64,000 bases of DNA, from the NCBI GenBank assembly GCA_013420905.1, contig JAAXNY010000008.1:2728001-2792000 (forward strand), in the 5' to 3' direction. Made by a program: the position numbers and the translations under genes. Within the stretch, counting starts at the first letter, position 1. Every line of letters starts with the position of its first letter. Below are positions 47,628-59,179 of the stretch, one piece after another. The stretch comes from Collybia mongolica (taxonomy: Eukaryota > Basidiomycota > Agaricomycetes > Agaricales > Clitocybaceae). A model generated the notes under the pieces. It saw nothing but the letters and a program-made list of their open reading frames with translations, did no database searches and was not told the DNA's origin.

Positions 47628-47943
47628 TGTAATGGGCAAGGTAAAGCCCAGAACCTTTGAGAGAGAAAGAGGAGAGAGGGACGAGATTCCGAGTAAAAGC
47701 CAATTACTGGCGTTGATTCGACGAAGAGGAATGTACACGTCGGGACAGCCCAATCAGATAGCCGGAGGTAATCGGGAGGTGTCCGTAAATGTCCGTAAGT
47801 AGTCGAAGCAACAAGAATGTGATACAAACGGAGTGTAAACTAATAGTGACCGTGAAGTAAGTAAAAGCCCGTTAATAGGTAGTAATAGTCCATTGATAAG
47901 TAAAGAGAGTCCGTGTAAGGGGAGTCTGTCCATGACCCTTACA
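47628..47943 (-). repeat. 3' LTR of the gypsy element (left copy)
   Basis: 316 bp, TGTAATGG..CCCTTACA in window orientation, the same sequence as 53657..53972 by eye. Confidence 0.95.
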
Positions 47944-47957
47944 TCATCCCCCTTTTG
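47944..47957 (-). promoter_or_regulatory. Polypurine tract
   Basis: In element orientation CAAAAGGGGGATGA directly precedes the 3' LTR, the expected position for the plus-strand DNA primer. Confidence 0.7.
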
Positions 47958-47976
47958 AGGCGGGCGCAGGGAGCGT

Positions 47977-50900
47977 TCAAGATTTTCGGGACTTTCTCTC
48001 ATGAACGGGGTCGAGCCTATTGGCAGGACGAGCAACGCGACCAGAATGGGTCGTAGTTGCGGTGGGTGGCACATACTCAGATCTCAAACTCTGACGTACG
48101 GCAGGCGGTGAGGCAGGACGCGGGGCAGCGGGAGGTATGGCAGCGGAGGACGACGAGGGAGCGGGCAGCGGAGCGACGGCAGGAGCGGACGACGGAGTTA
48201 CGACGGCTGGAGGAGGGACCTGGGCAGAAGGGATGGAAGAAACGGAGGGATCAGATGTAGATGTAACGGAATCAGGAATAGAAAAATTCTTATTAATATC
48301 GAAAACGTGCGGGCGTGGAGCACGTGGGTGACGACGGTGGAAGCGCTCGATGAGCTCGTTGAATGTGGTGGGAATGTCGGAGAGGGGAATCCAAGAATCT
48401 TCGGACTCTGGGAGGGATTTCCATCGTACGAGGTATTCATACCGATGACCAATTTTTCGGCAGTCAAGTAGAGACTTGATGTCGTGAGCGGGATCTTCTA
48501 CAAGGTCGACAGGTTGGGGAATTGAGTGAGAGTGGAATTCGGAAGGATCGTTGTAAGGTTCGAGAAGGGAAACATTAAATACGGGATGGAGACGAGATAA
48601 GTAAGGAGGGAGTTTGAGGAGGTAGGATGAGGAGTGGATTTTGCGAATGATGGGATAGGGACCGAGACGGTGATGGTCGAGTTTAATGGAAGGTCGAGTT
48701 GTTTTGATGTTCCGGCGAACAAGCCAAACGAGTTGGTCGGGCTGAAATTCCGGAGCTGGTGATGCATTTTTGTTGTAGTATTTCGCCTGTACCTCTTGTG
48801 CATGAAGAAGCTCAGCACGGAGTTCAGCATGTATAATCTCGAGGCGAGAGGCGAGATCGGCTGCGGCGGGAACGGAGGAGCGTTCGGTGATTTGGGGTTC
48901 GAAAGTGGGGTGATAGGCGTAGTTGGCGAAGAAGGGTGATTGTTTGGTGGAGGAATTGTCAAGGTTGTTGAAGGCGAATTCTCCGAGGGGGAGATAATCG
49001 ACCCAATCATCCTGTTGATAAGAGCAATATGCACGTAAGTAGGTCTCGAGCGTCTGATTTGTCCGCTCCGTCAAACCGTCAGTCTGCGGATGGTATGCGG
49101 TGGACGTTCGAGCCTCAATTTTGAGAAGGGAAGTGAGTTCGGACCAAAATTTAGAAATAAAAACAGAACCACGATCCGAGATGATCGAATCGGGAAGGCC
49201 ATGAAGGCGAAAAATGCGGTCTAAAAATAACCACGCAAGTTGGGGTGCATCGATAGTTTCGACGCAGGGAATAAAGTGCGCGTAGCGCGTTAAGCGGTCA
49301 CAGACCACCCAAATTGAATCGTAACCATGAGAAACAGGTAACTTAACAATGAAGTCCATGGATATTGATTTCCACGGACGTTCGGGTATGTCGAGGGGTT
49401 TGAGTAGGCCATAAGGTTTGTGGCGGGCATTTTTGATACGTGGGCAAGTGTCGCATGCTTCGACATAACGTCGAATGAAGGTATGCATGCCGGGCCACGA
49501 ATAATCGCACGAAACAATACCCATTGTTCAGGTACGTCCGGGATGACCTGTGAGGATTGCGTCGTGACGGGTATGCAAAACATCAGCACGTAATGGTTTA
49601 GGAACGAAAAGTTTGCCTTTGTGGAACACCAGTCCACCCTCGGCTGAGAATTCCGAGTTACCACGCACGAGAGCCTCTCGCCATTCGGGATCCTTGTGAA
49701 AAGCGGTTTTGAAGCGCTCCAGGAGTACCGAATTGTCGATCGCGAGAGTTGTGATGGCGTTGAGTGAAGGAATGGGAATTGTTGGGAAGTAGTCTGACGA
49801 ATTCTGGTTGGGAGAGAGTCGTTCAGTGTGTTTGGAGGTCAGTATGATCCTGTTTTGACCCAACAGGGTATCATCCCCCTTTTTAGGGGCAAAGTCCGGG
49901 CGACGGGATGGGCCATCTGCAACGTTAAGTTTTCCCGGACACCAGGTGAGTTTAAAATCAAAGTCCGAAAGAAACATCGCCCAACGCGCCTGACGGCGGT
50001 TGAGGATTTGAGAAGACATAAAGTATTCAAGGTTTTTGTGATCAGAAATAACAGAAATAGGAAATGGCGAACCAAGTAACCAAGCTCTCATATCGCGAAA
50101 GGAGTCGACGATACCAAGAAGCTCTTTATCATGCACATCGTAGTTGATTTCGGCAGGTGAGAATTTCCGGGAGTAGAAGGCAACCGGATGAAGGTCACCA
50201 TTCTCATCGGGTTGTTGGAGAACACCGGAAAGGGCGAAGTCGGATGCGTCCGTGCTGAGGGTACAAGGTTGGTGAGGGTTGAAATGGCGGAGAACAGGAA
50301 ATGATGTGAATTTCCGTTTGAGAAGCTCGAAAGCACTGCGAGCTTCACTAGAAAAATGGAAAGGGGTGTCTTTTTTAGTGAGACTGGTTAGTGGAACGGT
50401 AATGCGAGAGTATCCATCAATAAAACGACGGTAGAAATTGGTAAAACCAAGAAAAGATTGGAGGTCCTTCACCGAAGTTGGTTCAGGCCAGGAAACAATA
50501 GTATCAAGTTTCTTCGGGTTCATCTTGATGCCGTCAGCACCAATGATGTAGCCCAAATACTCAACCTCGGATTTGTCCCATTCACATTTGCCAGGATTGA
50601 CACAGAGGTGATGGTCACGAAGTCGATCCAAAACAAGCTTGACATGTTTGTCGTGCTCTTCCTGGGTCCTTGAGAAAATAAGAATATCGTCAAGATAAAC
50701 AACACAAACCACATCGAGAAGGTCTCGAAGGGCATCCTGAATGAAAGATTGAAATGCGGCTGGCGCATTTGTAAGGCCGTACGGAACGACAAGATGTTCG
50801 AAAAGACCAAGAGGAGTGCGGAAAGCTGTCTTCCACTCATCCCCTTCCTTGATCCGAAGATGGCTGTAGGCAGAAACAAGGTCAATGACAGTGAATACTT

Positions 50901-52404
50901 TGCACCCTGCAACACGATCAAGGAGATCATTAACGAGGGGAACCGGATAGCGGTTCTTTTTGGTGATGGCATTGAGGCCACGAAAATCAACGCAAAGGCG
51001 AAGATTACCTGTCTTCTTTCTGATGAAGAGAACTGGGGCCGCAGCCGAAGAGGTCGAGCGACGGATGTGGCCACGCCGAAGGTTGGTGTTGATGTGCTCT
51101 GCTAGCGCTTCACGCTCCTGAGCAGTAAGTCTGTACAGTGGACCAAAGGGCGGTGTCTTTCCCTCCTCGAGCTCTATCTCAACATCGTAAGGACGATGAG
51201 GTGGGAGTTTGTCGAATTCGGAGGCGGCGAAGACTGTGTCGGCCCATGGCATGTACTTGAGTGGAACAAAGTTGGCGACATTATAGTTGGGATGATAGGG
51301 ATCGGTGATGGGGGTGGAGGACGGGGTAGCGGCGGGAGTGTTCTCATCCAAGTCATCGGCGAGTGATATGGTAGTTGCCCGAATATAGGCGGGAGAGCCA
51401 ACTGGAGAGAAACGGAGGAGGCAAACCGACTCGGGAGAAACACGAGCGGCTTTGGAGAACTTCTTAGGACTGATAGTCCGGATGTTCGGAGTGGAGGGAG
51501 GAGTGAGAGGGGGTGAGGAGCGACCAAGGCCATCCCAACGCAGAAAGGAGGAGAGGTAGGAGGAGTTAGGTGGTGATTTGGGTGTGGAATCCGTAGCTTG
51601 TGGGCCGGACGGAGGTGGAGATGCACCGGGAGGAGAAGGGGAGTCGGATGAAACCGAAACTGCTTTAGCGGCAGTGTAAGTAGCGCCAGATAGACCAAAG
51701 CCTAAACCAACGGAGGTGGTGGAGTTGAGGGAGGGTCGAGAAATTCGAGGCCTGAGACCAAAGCCTCTAGCAACGACAGTGACCGGGTTAGAGCGGGAGA
51801 GACCGCAACAATCAAGCAAGAGGTTAGCCTCTGCCCAATCGATCTTGGGGTTGTGTTGGCGTAGCCAATCGAGACCTAAAATGACAGGGTACCCCACGGA
51901 AACGATGGCAAGTGGTCGAAGCTCGGAGTGAGCCCCAACTGAGATGTTAGTGAGTACGTCATGGGTGATCAGCCCCGACGCTATTGGACGGTCATCAACC
52001 GCCATTATGGGAACCGGGACATCTAAAAGACGCTGGGATAAAGAGTGCCTCGTTGCAAAACGCTCCGAGATGCACGAGGTAGTAGCGCCGCAGTCAACGA
52101 GCGCATACGTATTAATGGGTTTCCGATTTGGAAATGAAAGACGAATAGAAATGAAAAAATGAGAGGGAGAATATAGCGAAGGCCCCGCGGTAGAAAATAA
52201 AAATTGCGGGGCAGCTTTGTAAACCGGGGTATAGGTGCCGTCGCTGAGACGGACATGGGTCACCGGTGCCGGAGAAGGCAAAGGACGTGTCCCTTCGTCT
52301 ACCGGATGCCCAGGGACTAGGGAGCAACCGGTTAGGCTTTTCCCGAAGGAGAAGCCTTGCGCGCGGCGAGTGCCTTCTTTGCGCGTGCGGACATGTTTGG
52401 ACAA
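47977..52404 (-). pseudogene. Gypsy pol polyprotein (PR-RT-RH-IN-chromodomain) with one nonsense codon
   Basis: From 52404: protease with ALVDCGATTSCI (Cys where Ser/Thr is usual in D-S/T-G), reverse transcriptase with CVDFRGLNAITKKNRYP and YLDDILIFS, RNase H with LSTDASDFALSGVL and DHKNLEYF. Integrase beg ins with HTRHDAILTGHPGRT, then TGA at 49528-49530, then in the same frame the zinc-finger remainder CDTCPRIKNARH, the DDE core (SMDFIVKLP, IISDRGSVF, YHPQTDGLTERTNQ) and a chromodomain (YEYLVRWKSLPESEDSW). The TGA follows ACC and most simply arises from CGA by C-to-T change. Apart from this the frame is open over about 4.4 kb. pol overlaps gag by about 70 nt in a different frame, suggesting frameshifting or reinitiation. 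Confidence 0.93.
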
Positions 52405-53480
52405 TTTTCGAGGAGGTGCTTACCTTGGCCGCAATACAGGCATAAGCCTTCGCGTTTACGGCGGGCCTTCTCCTCGTCGGTCAAAGGACCGTGAGGTTTG
52501 GTTTTGGTGGCGTCGATCTCCATGGGAACACCAGGAGGGAGTGTCAACACAGGTGCTGTGGTGTTGCTGGTAGTGTTGGAGTTTCTGTAACTAGATGTGT
52601 TGTTAGTAGCTGACCCAGAAGCACGCGGCTTCTTCTGGGTCTCGAGTTGTTGACGGTGGAGGTTGTTGTTGATGTCGATGCACATTTCGACGAAATCATC
52701 GAAATCGGTGGGGGTGTTCTTTCGCTGGACAGTGGCGAGGACATCCTTGATGTTGTCCTTCAGCCGTTTTCGGAAGTAGTCGATTTTCGAGCGCTCCGTA
52801 AGGTCGAGGTCGGGGAGCAACTCGCGGAAGCGAGACGCAAACGCCGCACATGAACCCGTCTGAACGAGCAGGTCCATGTCGTGCAGTGCCGTGTTGTGGA
52901 TGTCGGAATCCCCGAAATGGTCGCGGAAATCCGAGAGAAGCGCCTCCCAATTGTTGAGGAGGTACCGTCGGGACTCATCCTTCTTGAGTCCGTAGTACCA
53001 GGACTTAGGGGAGCCGTCCTTGAGGTAGCCGGCAAGGTAAAGTGCCTTGTCGAAGTCAGTGACGAGAGAGGCACGCTGAAGCCAAACGGCGCTCTCAATT
53101 TCGTCAAGAAAGGGATTTACGGACCTTACTTTTCCGTTGAACAAACGAGGTTCGCGGAATTTCAATCCCCCTCGAGGGACGGGGCCTCCATCTCCGGAAG
53201 ATGGGGAATGTTGTGACACTGGTGCTGGTGCTGGCGCCGCAGTACCGCCAAGAGGGAGGTTGTTGATGCGCTCGATGAGCGCGTTGATGATGGCCCCTTG
53301 CTCTTCAGCTTGGCGGCGCTGGCCCTCGATAAAGGCGTTCGACGAACGTCCGAGGGCTACAACGGCTTCCCAAAGGCGAGCACGTTCTTGCTCCATCGTG
53401 ACATCGCCGACAGGGGGCTCATGGACGTGCTCGGCACCATAGTGGGGGTTGTTCGAAGTGTTGTCCCAATTCTCTGACAT
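52332..53480 (-). CDS. Gypsy Gag protein
   Basis: Starts MSENWDNTSNNPHYGAEH at 53480. The middle holds the retrotransposon Gag capsid-like domain (FNGKVRSVNPFLDEIE, LAGYLKDGSPKSWYYGL, FRDHFGDSDIHN). A CCHC zinc knuckle, CLYCGQGKHLLENC, sits near the end, followed by a basic tail (ARAKKALAARKASPSG). It forms the virus-like particle and packages element RNA. The frame remains open further upstream to 53732 but the longer N-terminus would lie in the primer-binding and LTR region, so I choose 53480. Confidence 0.9.
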   Translation of the reverse strand: MSENWDNTSNNPHYGAEHVHEPPVGDVTMEQERARLWEAVVALGRSSNAFIEGQRRQAEEQGAIINALIERINNLPLGGTAAPAPAPVSQHSPSSGDGGPVPRGGLKFREPRLFNGKVRSVNPFLDEIESAVWLQRASLVTDFDKALYLAGYLKDGSPKSWYYGLKKDESRRYLLNNWEALLSDFRDHFGDSDIHNTALHDMDLLVQTGSCAAFASRFRELLPDLDLTERSKIDYFRKRLKDNIKDVLATVQRKNTPTDFDDFVEMCIDINNNLHRQQLETQKKPRASGSATNNTSSYRNSNTTSNTTAPVLTLPPGVPMEIDATKTKPHGPLTDEEKARRKREGLCLYCGQGKHLLENCPNMSARAKKALAARKASPSGKA

Positions 53481-53644
53481 CGTGAGTATTCCGAAAGGGG
53501 TATGGGAAGAATCAACAAAGAAGTAAGGGTTGCGAGAAGTGTTAAGGGAGCGATGGGGATAAAAATGTAAAAATAGAGAAATGAAAAGATACCGAGTTTT
53601 CGTAGGAGTTTGTGAGGAGTTTTTTGAATTGAAAGTAGTTGGTG

Positions 53645-53654
53645 GTCGAATCAA
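53645..53654 (-). promoter_or_regulatory. Likely self-priming primer-binding site
   Basis: In element sense TTGATTCGAC begins two bases after the 5' LTR. Its exact complement GTCGAATCAA occurs inside the LTR (53742-53751 on the opposite strand). This is the arrangement in Tf1/sushi-type elements, where the 5' end of the RNA folds back and primes reverse transcription. The usual TGG tRNA-complement start is absent here. Confidence 0.5.
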
Positions 53655-53656
53655 AC

Positions 53657-53972
53657 TGTAATGGGCAAGGTAAAGCCCAGAACCTTTGAGAGAGAAAGAG
53701 GAGAGAGGGACGAGATTCCGAGTAAAAGCCAATTACTGGCGTTGATTCGACGAAGAGGAATGTACACGTCGGGACAGCCCAATCAGATAGCCGGAGGTAA
53801 TCGGGAGGTGTCCGTAAATGTCCGTAAGTAGTCGAAGCAACAAGAATGTGATACAAACGGAGTGTAAACTAATAGTGACCGTGAAGTAAGTAAAAGCCCG
53901 TTAATAGGTAGTAATAGTCCATTGATAAGTAAAGAGAGTCCGTGTAAGGGGAGTCTGTCCATGACCCTTACA
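53657..53972 (-). repeat. 5' LTR of the gypsy element (right copy)
   Basis: 316 bp, same sequence as 47628..47943 by eye; carries the element promoter for leftward transcription. Confidence 0.95.
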
Positions 53973-53977
53973 CCCAT

Positions 53978-54624
53978 CCAATCTGATTTTGAAGGTTTTT
54001 GCACCTGGGACCTTTTGGTCTCTCAATTTTGATTTTCTTTGAGACTACAATAAGGGGAATGCCACAAGGGCCATGGGGTTCTAGACTAGGCCATGGGGAT
54101 AGTTCTGGAGAGCTCAGTGGGCTTGTGTCCAAGGGATCCTGCATGCCAGATAGATTTCTGGTGGATGGTGAAGCAGGTGGCACAGTGGGATACTAGGAGC
54201 AGGCTGCTGCGTGGGTTGCTTGGGGGAAAGAGAAACTGTCATCTCCTTATGGCTGCAGGAATGAAAGCAAGTGCTCTGTATGGGAGTGTGACCAACCAAT
54301 CTCTTAAAAGATTCCAGCCACAAATCTTAAGTAAGGAGACTAAAGGTTTAGTGTACAACTCTGTTGCATCAAGGAGAATAACAATCAGCAGGGGCAGAGT
54401 GTCTGGCTTTGCAAAGGGAGACATCAGCACTGAACTAGTTATGGTAATAAATGAAGGGCCAGCAAGGGGTGGGGTGATACAACATATAGGTTTCTAGCAC
54501 TTCCTTATATAGTAATATATAAAAGATCTATCAGATGCCTGATGACTTGACACTCACAATTGACTTGTTGGTTAGTGTCACTTTATTGCCTGGTATATAT
54601 ATAAACCTATAACTCAAGCATTGG
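53978..54624. other. CpG-depleted DNA right of the gypsy element
   Basis: About 650 bp almost free of CpG, continuous with the DNA at 47.0-47.6 kb before the gypsy insertion split it. An open frame at 54093..54497 has no recognisable domain and is probably fortuitous. Confidence 0.45.
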
Positions 54625-55096
54625 TCATTGTGAGCATCCCCAAGGTTGCTGCTGTTCCCCAAGGTCCCATCTGCAATAGCAAAGGCTTTAGTATCACCCA
54701 AGACTTCCACATTGGAGACACTTACAATGGTAAGTGAAGAGATATACCCTGTGATGTGGCCTCATAATCCACAATACAATATAGCCAATGCCTACCATAA
54801 TGACTATGAACTTGCTCAGTACCAGCAACAACAATGAGCTCTGCTCCCAGAGAGCCCTCAAGTGCAGCACACCACCAAATCTTTACAGCTCATTCGTATT
54901 CAAGGGCACTATGTTTGTTTCCTATTTTTTGTTGTATGAAAAGTCTCTCAATTGCAATTACTAGCAGGTACACATGCCATGTTGAGCCCAACCTTGGCAG
55001 TTGTGATGGACACCCCATTGCTTCCTGCATAAGTTCTTCAACCCCTTGTTACCAATCCATAACAACTCACATGCTGTGCTGTGCCACAATGACTGA
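54625..55096 (+). pseudogene. Decayed second copy of the small secreted protein gene
   Basis: It follows the gene at 45831..46344 exon by exon and intron by intron. Matching blocks include GTCCCATCTGCAATAGCAAA against GATCCCATCTGCAATGGCAA, GGTAAGTGAAGAGATA, AATACAATATAG, CCATGTTGAGCCCAAC, and TGCCACAATGACTGA at the end. The start codon and signal peptide are lost, and the third-intron donor reads AT instead of GT. Nearly every CpG of the intact copy appears as TpG or CpA here (for example CCCGCGACGCGGTCTCACG against CCTGTGATGTGGCCTCATA). No product expected. The hAT element sits 130 bp beyond its end, inside the duplicated 3' flank. Confidence 0.85.
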
Positions 55097-55226
55097 GGAA
55101 CCCTTGAGGTTCCACACATTTTGGGAGTTACTGTAAATTACAGAAGTATCTTACCTCACATACATTCCCCTTCTAACTACTACTGAAGTAGTTGATTGTA
55201 TCTATGTGTATGTATATACCTAGAAT

Positions 55227-58200
55227 TAGTGATGTGCAGGGCCCGGCCCAAAGCCCGCAAGCCCGTGAAGCCCAGCCCATGAAGCCTCAGCCCAGCCTGG
55301 CCCTAGTACCAGGCTTGTGAGAGCCTAGGGCTCAGCTCAACGTCTCAAAAGCCTGAGCCGAGCCCACAAGCCTGGGCATCCGGGGGTCGGAGTGTGAAAG
55401 GTTGCGATCACTATTGATGACGAACCAACTGTACAGTTTTGAAGCCACCATCAAAAAAGAACATCAAAAAGTCCAGGGACAAGGTACAATCCTGTGCCCA
55501 GATCATTGTGATGTCAACAAACGCTCAATCAGTGCTTCACCCAAAATGGACAGTAACCGCTTCGAGCAAACTCGTGGACCCCCACAACACGGCTCAGCAC
55601 GATGTCCAGTCTCACAAGCATGCTATTGAAGTGAAACAAGCAGCGGAATCTGCTGGTCACCAAGACGCAACGAGTGCTGGTGAACCAGCTAATCTATCAT
55701 CCCCATTGGGACCACCCATCGTCTCGTCGCAAGGGCCACAAATCGTCACAAAAAACTCAACCACAACGACGGTGAGGACTCAGACAGCACAGGTAAACAA
55801 ATTGGGCACCATAAGCAACTCCCATTTCACTGTTTTACCTTTTGACCACCCATGAGCTCTAGGGATCAAAAAGGCTCGGCATGCGATTGTAATTGATGAA
55901 AGCAATGAAGAGATGGATGTCGTGGCAGCAACAGACACTGGAAAGGCTTCAAGCAAAGGTGCGTTCCAGTCTTTTCATTCCTGCATCTGGATTAATACAG
56001 AATATGATATTGTAGAGAAGCTGCACCACAACAATGATTCGCATCGATCCGATGTCACTGGGTCGGATGGATTTTTGGTGGACATTGATGTACAGGCTGT
56101 CTCTGATACCATTCAGAAAACCAACTACAAAGATCAGGGTTGCGACATTGACCATTTCTTTAGTCCGTTGTATAAGGCTGATGGGAAAAAATTTCGAAAT
56201 TGCTGAACATGCTTGTGAGTCTCATCCTGACCCCATTGTGCGCTGTTTTGTTGACAAAAACCACAAGAAAAAAATCTCCTGGTTGTCCTGTTGCCCTCGT
56301 TGCACATGTATCTACCTTATGACAACATATGGAATCATCCCATAAAGTATTTAATTTCCCTTACTCTTCATTTTTATTGATGAGAAAAACCGTGCTACGT
56401 TAGGCAATGTATAGAAATTGGGCAGAAAAAGAAGGTTTCCCATCAATGCTACCAAAGGATGCGGAAAAACGCCATCAGGATGCTGAAACCGAGAAGCAAG
56501 TGTGTCTCGACCCTCACCTCACCGAGAGGCCCCTGAAGGAGAGGGTAATCCCATATACCAATAACCTCTTCTGTGAAGCTGCTATCGAGTGGCTTGTATC
56601 TACCGACCAGGTAACGTGGCATACTGTATTGCTTGTTCCTTGTCTCTAATTAACGAATCACATTACAGCCAATCCAAGTGCTCGAGCATCCAGCATTTCA
56701 AAACATGATCCATACTGCTGCTCACGCAACCAATGGAGTCAAAATCCCCGATCGCCGTCAAACTTGACAAGCGGTTATTGATATGTTCAAGGAACAATTA
56801 ACGGCACTACGCAAAAAGCTAATGGTATGGCCCACCCAGAGCTTTCGGTGCTTTTCTCATGCTACATTGTCTAGAGTGACAGAGTGAAAGGTAAAGTAAG
56901 CCTCACATGCGATGCGTGGCAGGCATCGAATAGCAATGCCTACTTTGCTGTGACTGGTTCCTGGATTGAGGAGAGTGATGGGAAGTGGCAAGTTCAATCA
57001 GCGCTTCTTGGATTTACACAACTAAATAATGCACACAATGGAGTCCGCCTCAGCCAAGCGTTGTTCAAGATTGTTGCATGAATCGGGATTGCTCACAAGG
57101 TAAATGTGTGCATATTCACTCGCCTGCGTCATGACTGATGGCATGATGAATATAGATTGGACATATCACCTGCGACAACGCCTCGAACAACAATATGATG
57201 ATGGTAGAATTCTCAAAGCACATCGAGAATGCCACTGGGAAACGTTACAATCCAGATCAGAACCGCATTCAGTGAACCTCTTCGTTGTCATTTCGTCTTC
57301 TATGCCAATGTTGAACTGTTTTATAGCTGTCTTGCTCACATCATCAATCTCGCAATGCAAGCATTGATATCAACTCACAGTAAATCAAAACATTACAACC
57401 CAGGCGAGCCCGAGGCAGATCTTCCTGTCAATTGAGGATTTGACTGTGATGAAGTGGGACTCGTCCGTGCAATATGCGTGAAGGTAAGACGCTTCAATTA
57501 TATGTTCTAATTGAAGTTGATTACTGTTGAACAGGTCTGTTCATCTGCAAAACGCAAGCAACTTTTTGCTGATATCCAGACATGTGCAAAAGTAAAAGCC
57601 CATCAACTTCTCCTGGACATGGTTGTCCGTTGGTCCTCCACCTACCTAATGACTACATGTGCAGAATCAACAAGACCAGTAGGTCCCTAAAAACGGCTTG
57701 CTGATTGGCTTTGCTGACTGGTAATAGTATGTCGACATGTTTGTGTATGAAATCAGACGCGAGGAGCGGGACCTTGGGAAACGACAAAAAATTGATCAGC
57801 TCCAGCTGTCAAATAATGAGTGGGGGCGTCTCACATTGTTCAATGATCTGTTAGCTGTGAGTAGAACGACTCCAGAAAATTTGTCACTGATGTCGGTCCG
57901 ATGATATAGCACGCCGATAATGCGCAACAAGCCTTCTCATCAGATCAGGGACCAACCCTTCACCTCGCATTACCTGCTCTCGAAGTGTTGCACAGGGCTT
58001 GGACAAAACGAGCTGCTCGCACAAAATACTCGGACTTTGTTCCTGCTCTGAATGCCGGGCTTGCAAAGATTGAAGAGTACTATGATCGAACTGCTCAATC
58101 TGATGCCTATACATTTGCCATGTGTATGTGACATTGTTGTATGGATTCGGATCATTATTGACAAAATTCTCAGTACTTGACCCATCATCCAAAACGGAAC

Positions 58201-59171
58201 ACATCCAAATGTACTGGGGAGACGACAAGTTGGAAGAAATCAAGAAGCAGGCGGAACTAATGGTCAGTCAGTCTCACTCAATATTCCACCAGCGAGGCTG
58301 ACAAAAAATGGTAGTATAAGCAACAATATCTCGAGATGTATGGCAACAATCCCGCACCACCCCAACCACAACAGACCAGAAAATCGGCGATGCGTAAGGT
58401 TGGAGTCCTCCTTCGTGAGTTGTCGGATGATGAAGACGAGCCCTCGCCGAGTGCAACGCCAGCCCCCATGGGCAATTTGAGTGAACCATGGCTCGCTGGT
58501 TTCAACAAATATTGGGACTCAAGGGACCATCTGGGAGATATGAGTATCGTCGAGTGGTGGGGTGTACATATCTCCATTCTCAGTCATTCCCCAATGCTGA
58601 CACATTTACGCCAGTAGAACATTACTCGACACCCGGTCTGGGCGTCTCTTGCACGAGACTACCTGCCAGTCATGGCATCGTCTGTTTCCAGTGAATGGGC
58701 ATTCTCCTCAGCTGGAATCACGATCAGCAAGCACTGCAATTGACTCAAACCAGACATTGTCGAAGCTTTACAGTTTCTGAAGTGTATGTATCGCCGTGAT
58801 CTTCTTTTTCGAGAGGATCCACGTGCCGAAACGGAGGTGGAGGAACTTGAGGGGGCGAGTCCCATCGAAGGCAATACCCAGAACACAGAAGAGGGGTGGG
58901 ATATCATAGTTAAGGATCTTCAAGATAACAAGGACTTCGAGGATTATGATGATGGTAATGTATTTGTTCAAGACATTTCGTAGGCACCTGTAGGCTGCTA
59001 TCGATATTAAATGTGATTCCCCCCTACGGAGCCCGGGCCTAAGCCTGAGCTTGGCCTGACCCGGCCTGAGCCCTCTACCAAGGCTGAGCTCACGTCTTGG
59101 GCAAGCCTGAGCCCCACTAAGCCGGGCCTAAGCCTGCGGCTTTGAGCCCAGCCAGGCCCTGCACATCACTA
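55227..59171 (+). mobile_element. hAT-superfamily DNA transposon
   Basis: 3945 bp. Ends TAGTGATGTGCAGGGCC and its reverse complement; flanked by the 8-bp target duplication CCTAGAAT (55219-55226 and 59172-59179), as is diagnostic of hAT elements. Both subterminal regions (about 55240-55380 and 59025-59150) are dense in AGCCTGAGCC/AAGCCCG-type repeats, likely transposase binding sites. The interior encodes a broken hAT transposase. Confidence 0.92.
55417..58983 (+). pseudogene. hAT transposase, split by introns and several TGA codons
   Basis: Exons recognisable along the plus strand include KVSLTCDAWQASNSNAYFAV (56.9 kb), IGHITCDNASNNNMMMVEF with catalytic Asp (57.15 kb), CLAHIINLAMQALIS (57.33 kb), DMVVRWSSTYLM (57.62 kb), HLALPALEVLHRAW and the C-terminal dimerisation region SLARDYLPVMASS, then SSEWAFSSAGITISKH with the catalytic Glu and LKPDIVEALQFLKCMYRRDL (58.6-58.8 kb). 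In-frame TGA codons interrupt it at 56765-56767, 57079-57081, 57433-57435 and 58741-58743. At each, Arg CGA fits the family, so C-to-T change at CpG is likely. It should be inactive; the element may still be moved by a related transposase. Confidence 0.85.
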
Positions 59172-59179
59172 CCTAGAAT

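Larger units (their letters stand above)
47628..53972 (-). mobile_element. Complete Ty3/gypsy chromovirus-type LTR retrotransposon
   Basis: 6345 bp, flanked by the 5-bp target duplication CCCAT (47623-47627 and 53973-53977). Both LTRs are 316 bp, start TG and end CA and look identical, implying a very recent insertion. Coding runs right to left: gag, then pol with protease, reverse transcriptase, RNase H, integrase and a C-terminal chromodomain. A polypurine tract (AAAAGGGGGATGA in element sense) abuts the left LTR, which is the 3' LTR. pol has a single in-frame TGA at 49528-49530. Confidence 0.97.

Noticed and set aside
53542..53856. Frames inside the LTRs (also 47561-47827)
   Set aside because: The same short frame appears in both LTR copies and has no protein features; it is LTR sequence.
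54093..54497. 134-codon frame in CpG-poor DNA
   Set aside because: Lies in decayed repeat DNA and shows no domain; loss of CpG removes TCGA-type contexts and makes chance open frames likelier.
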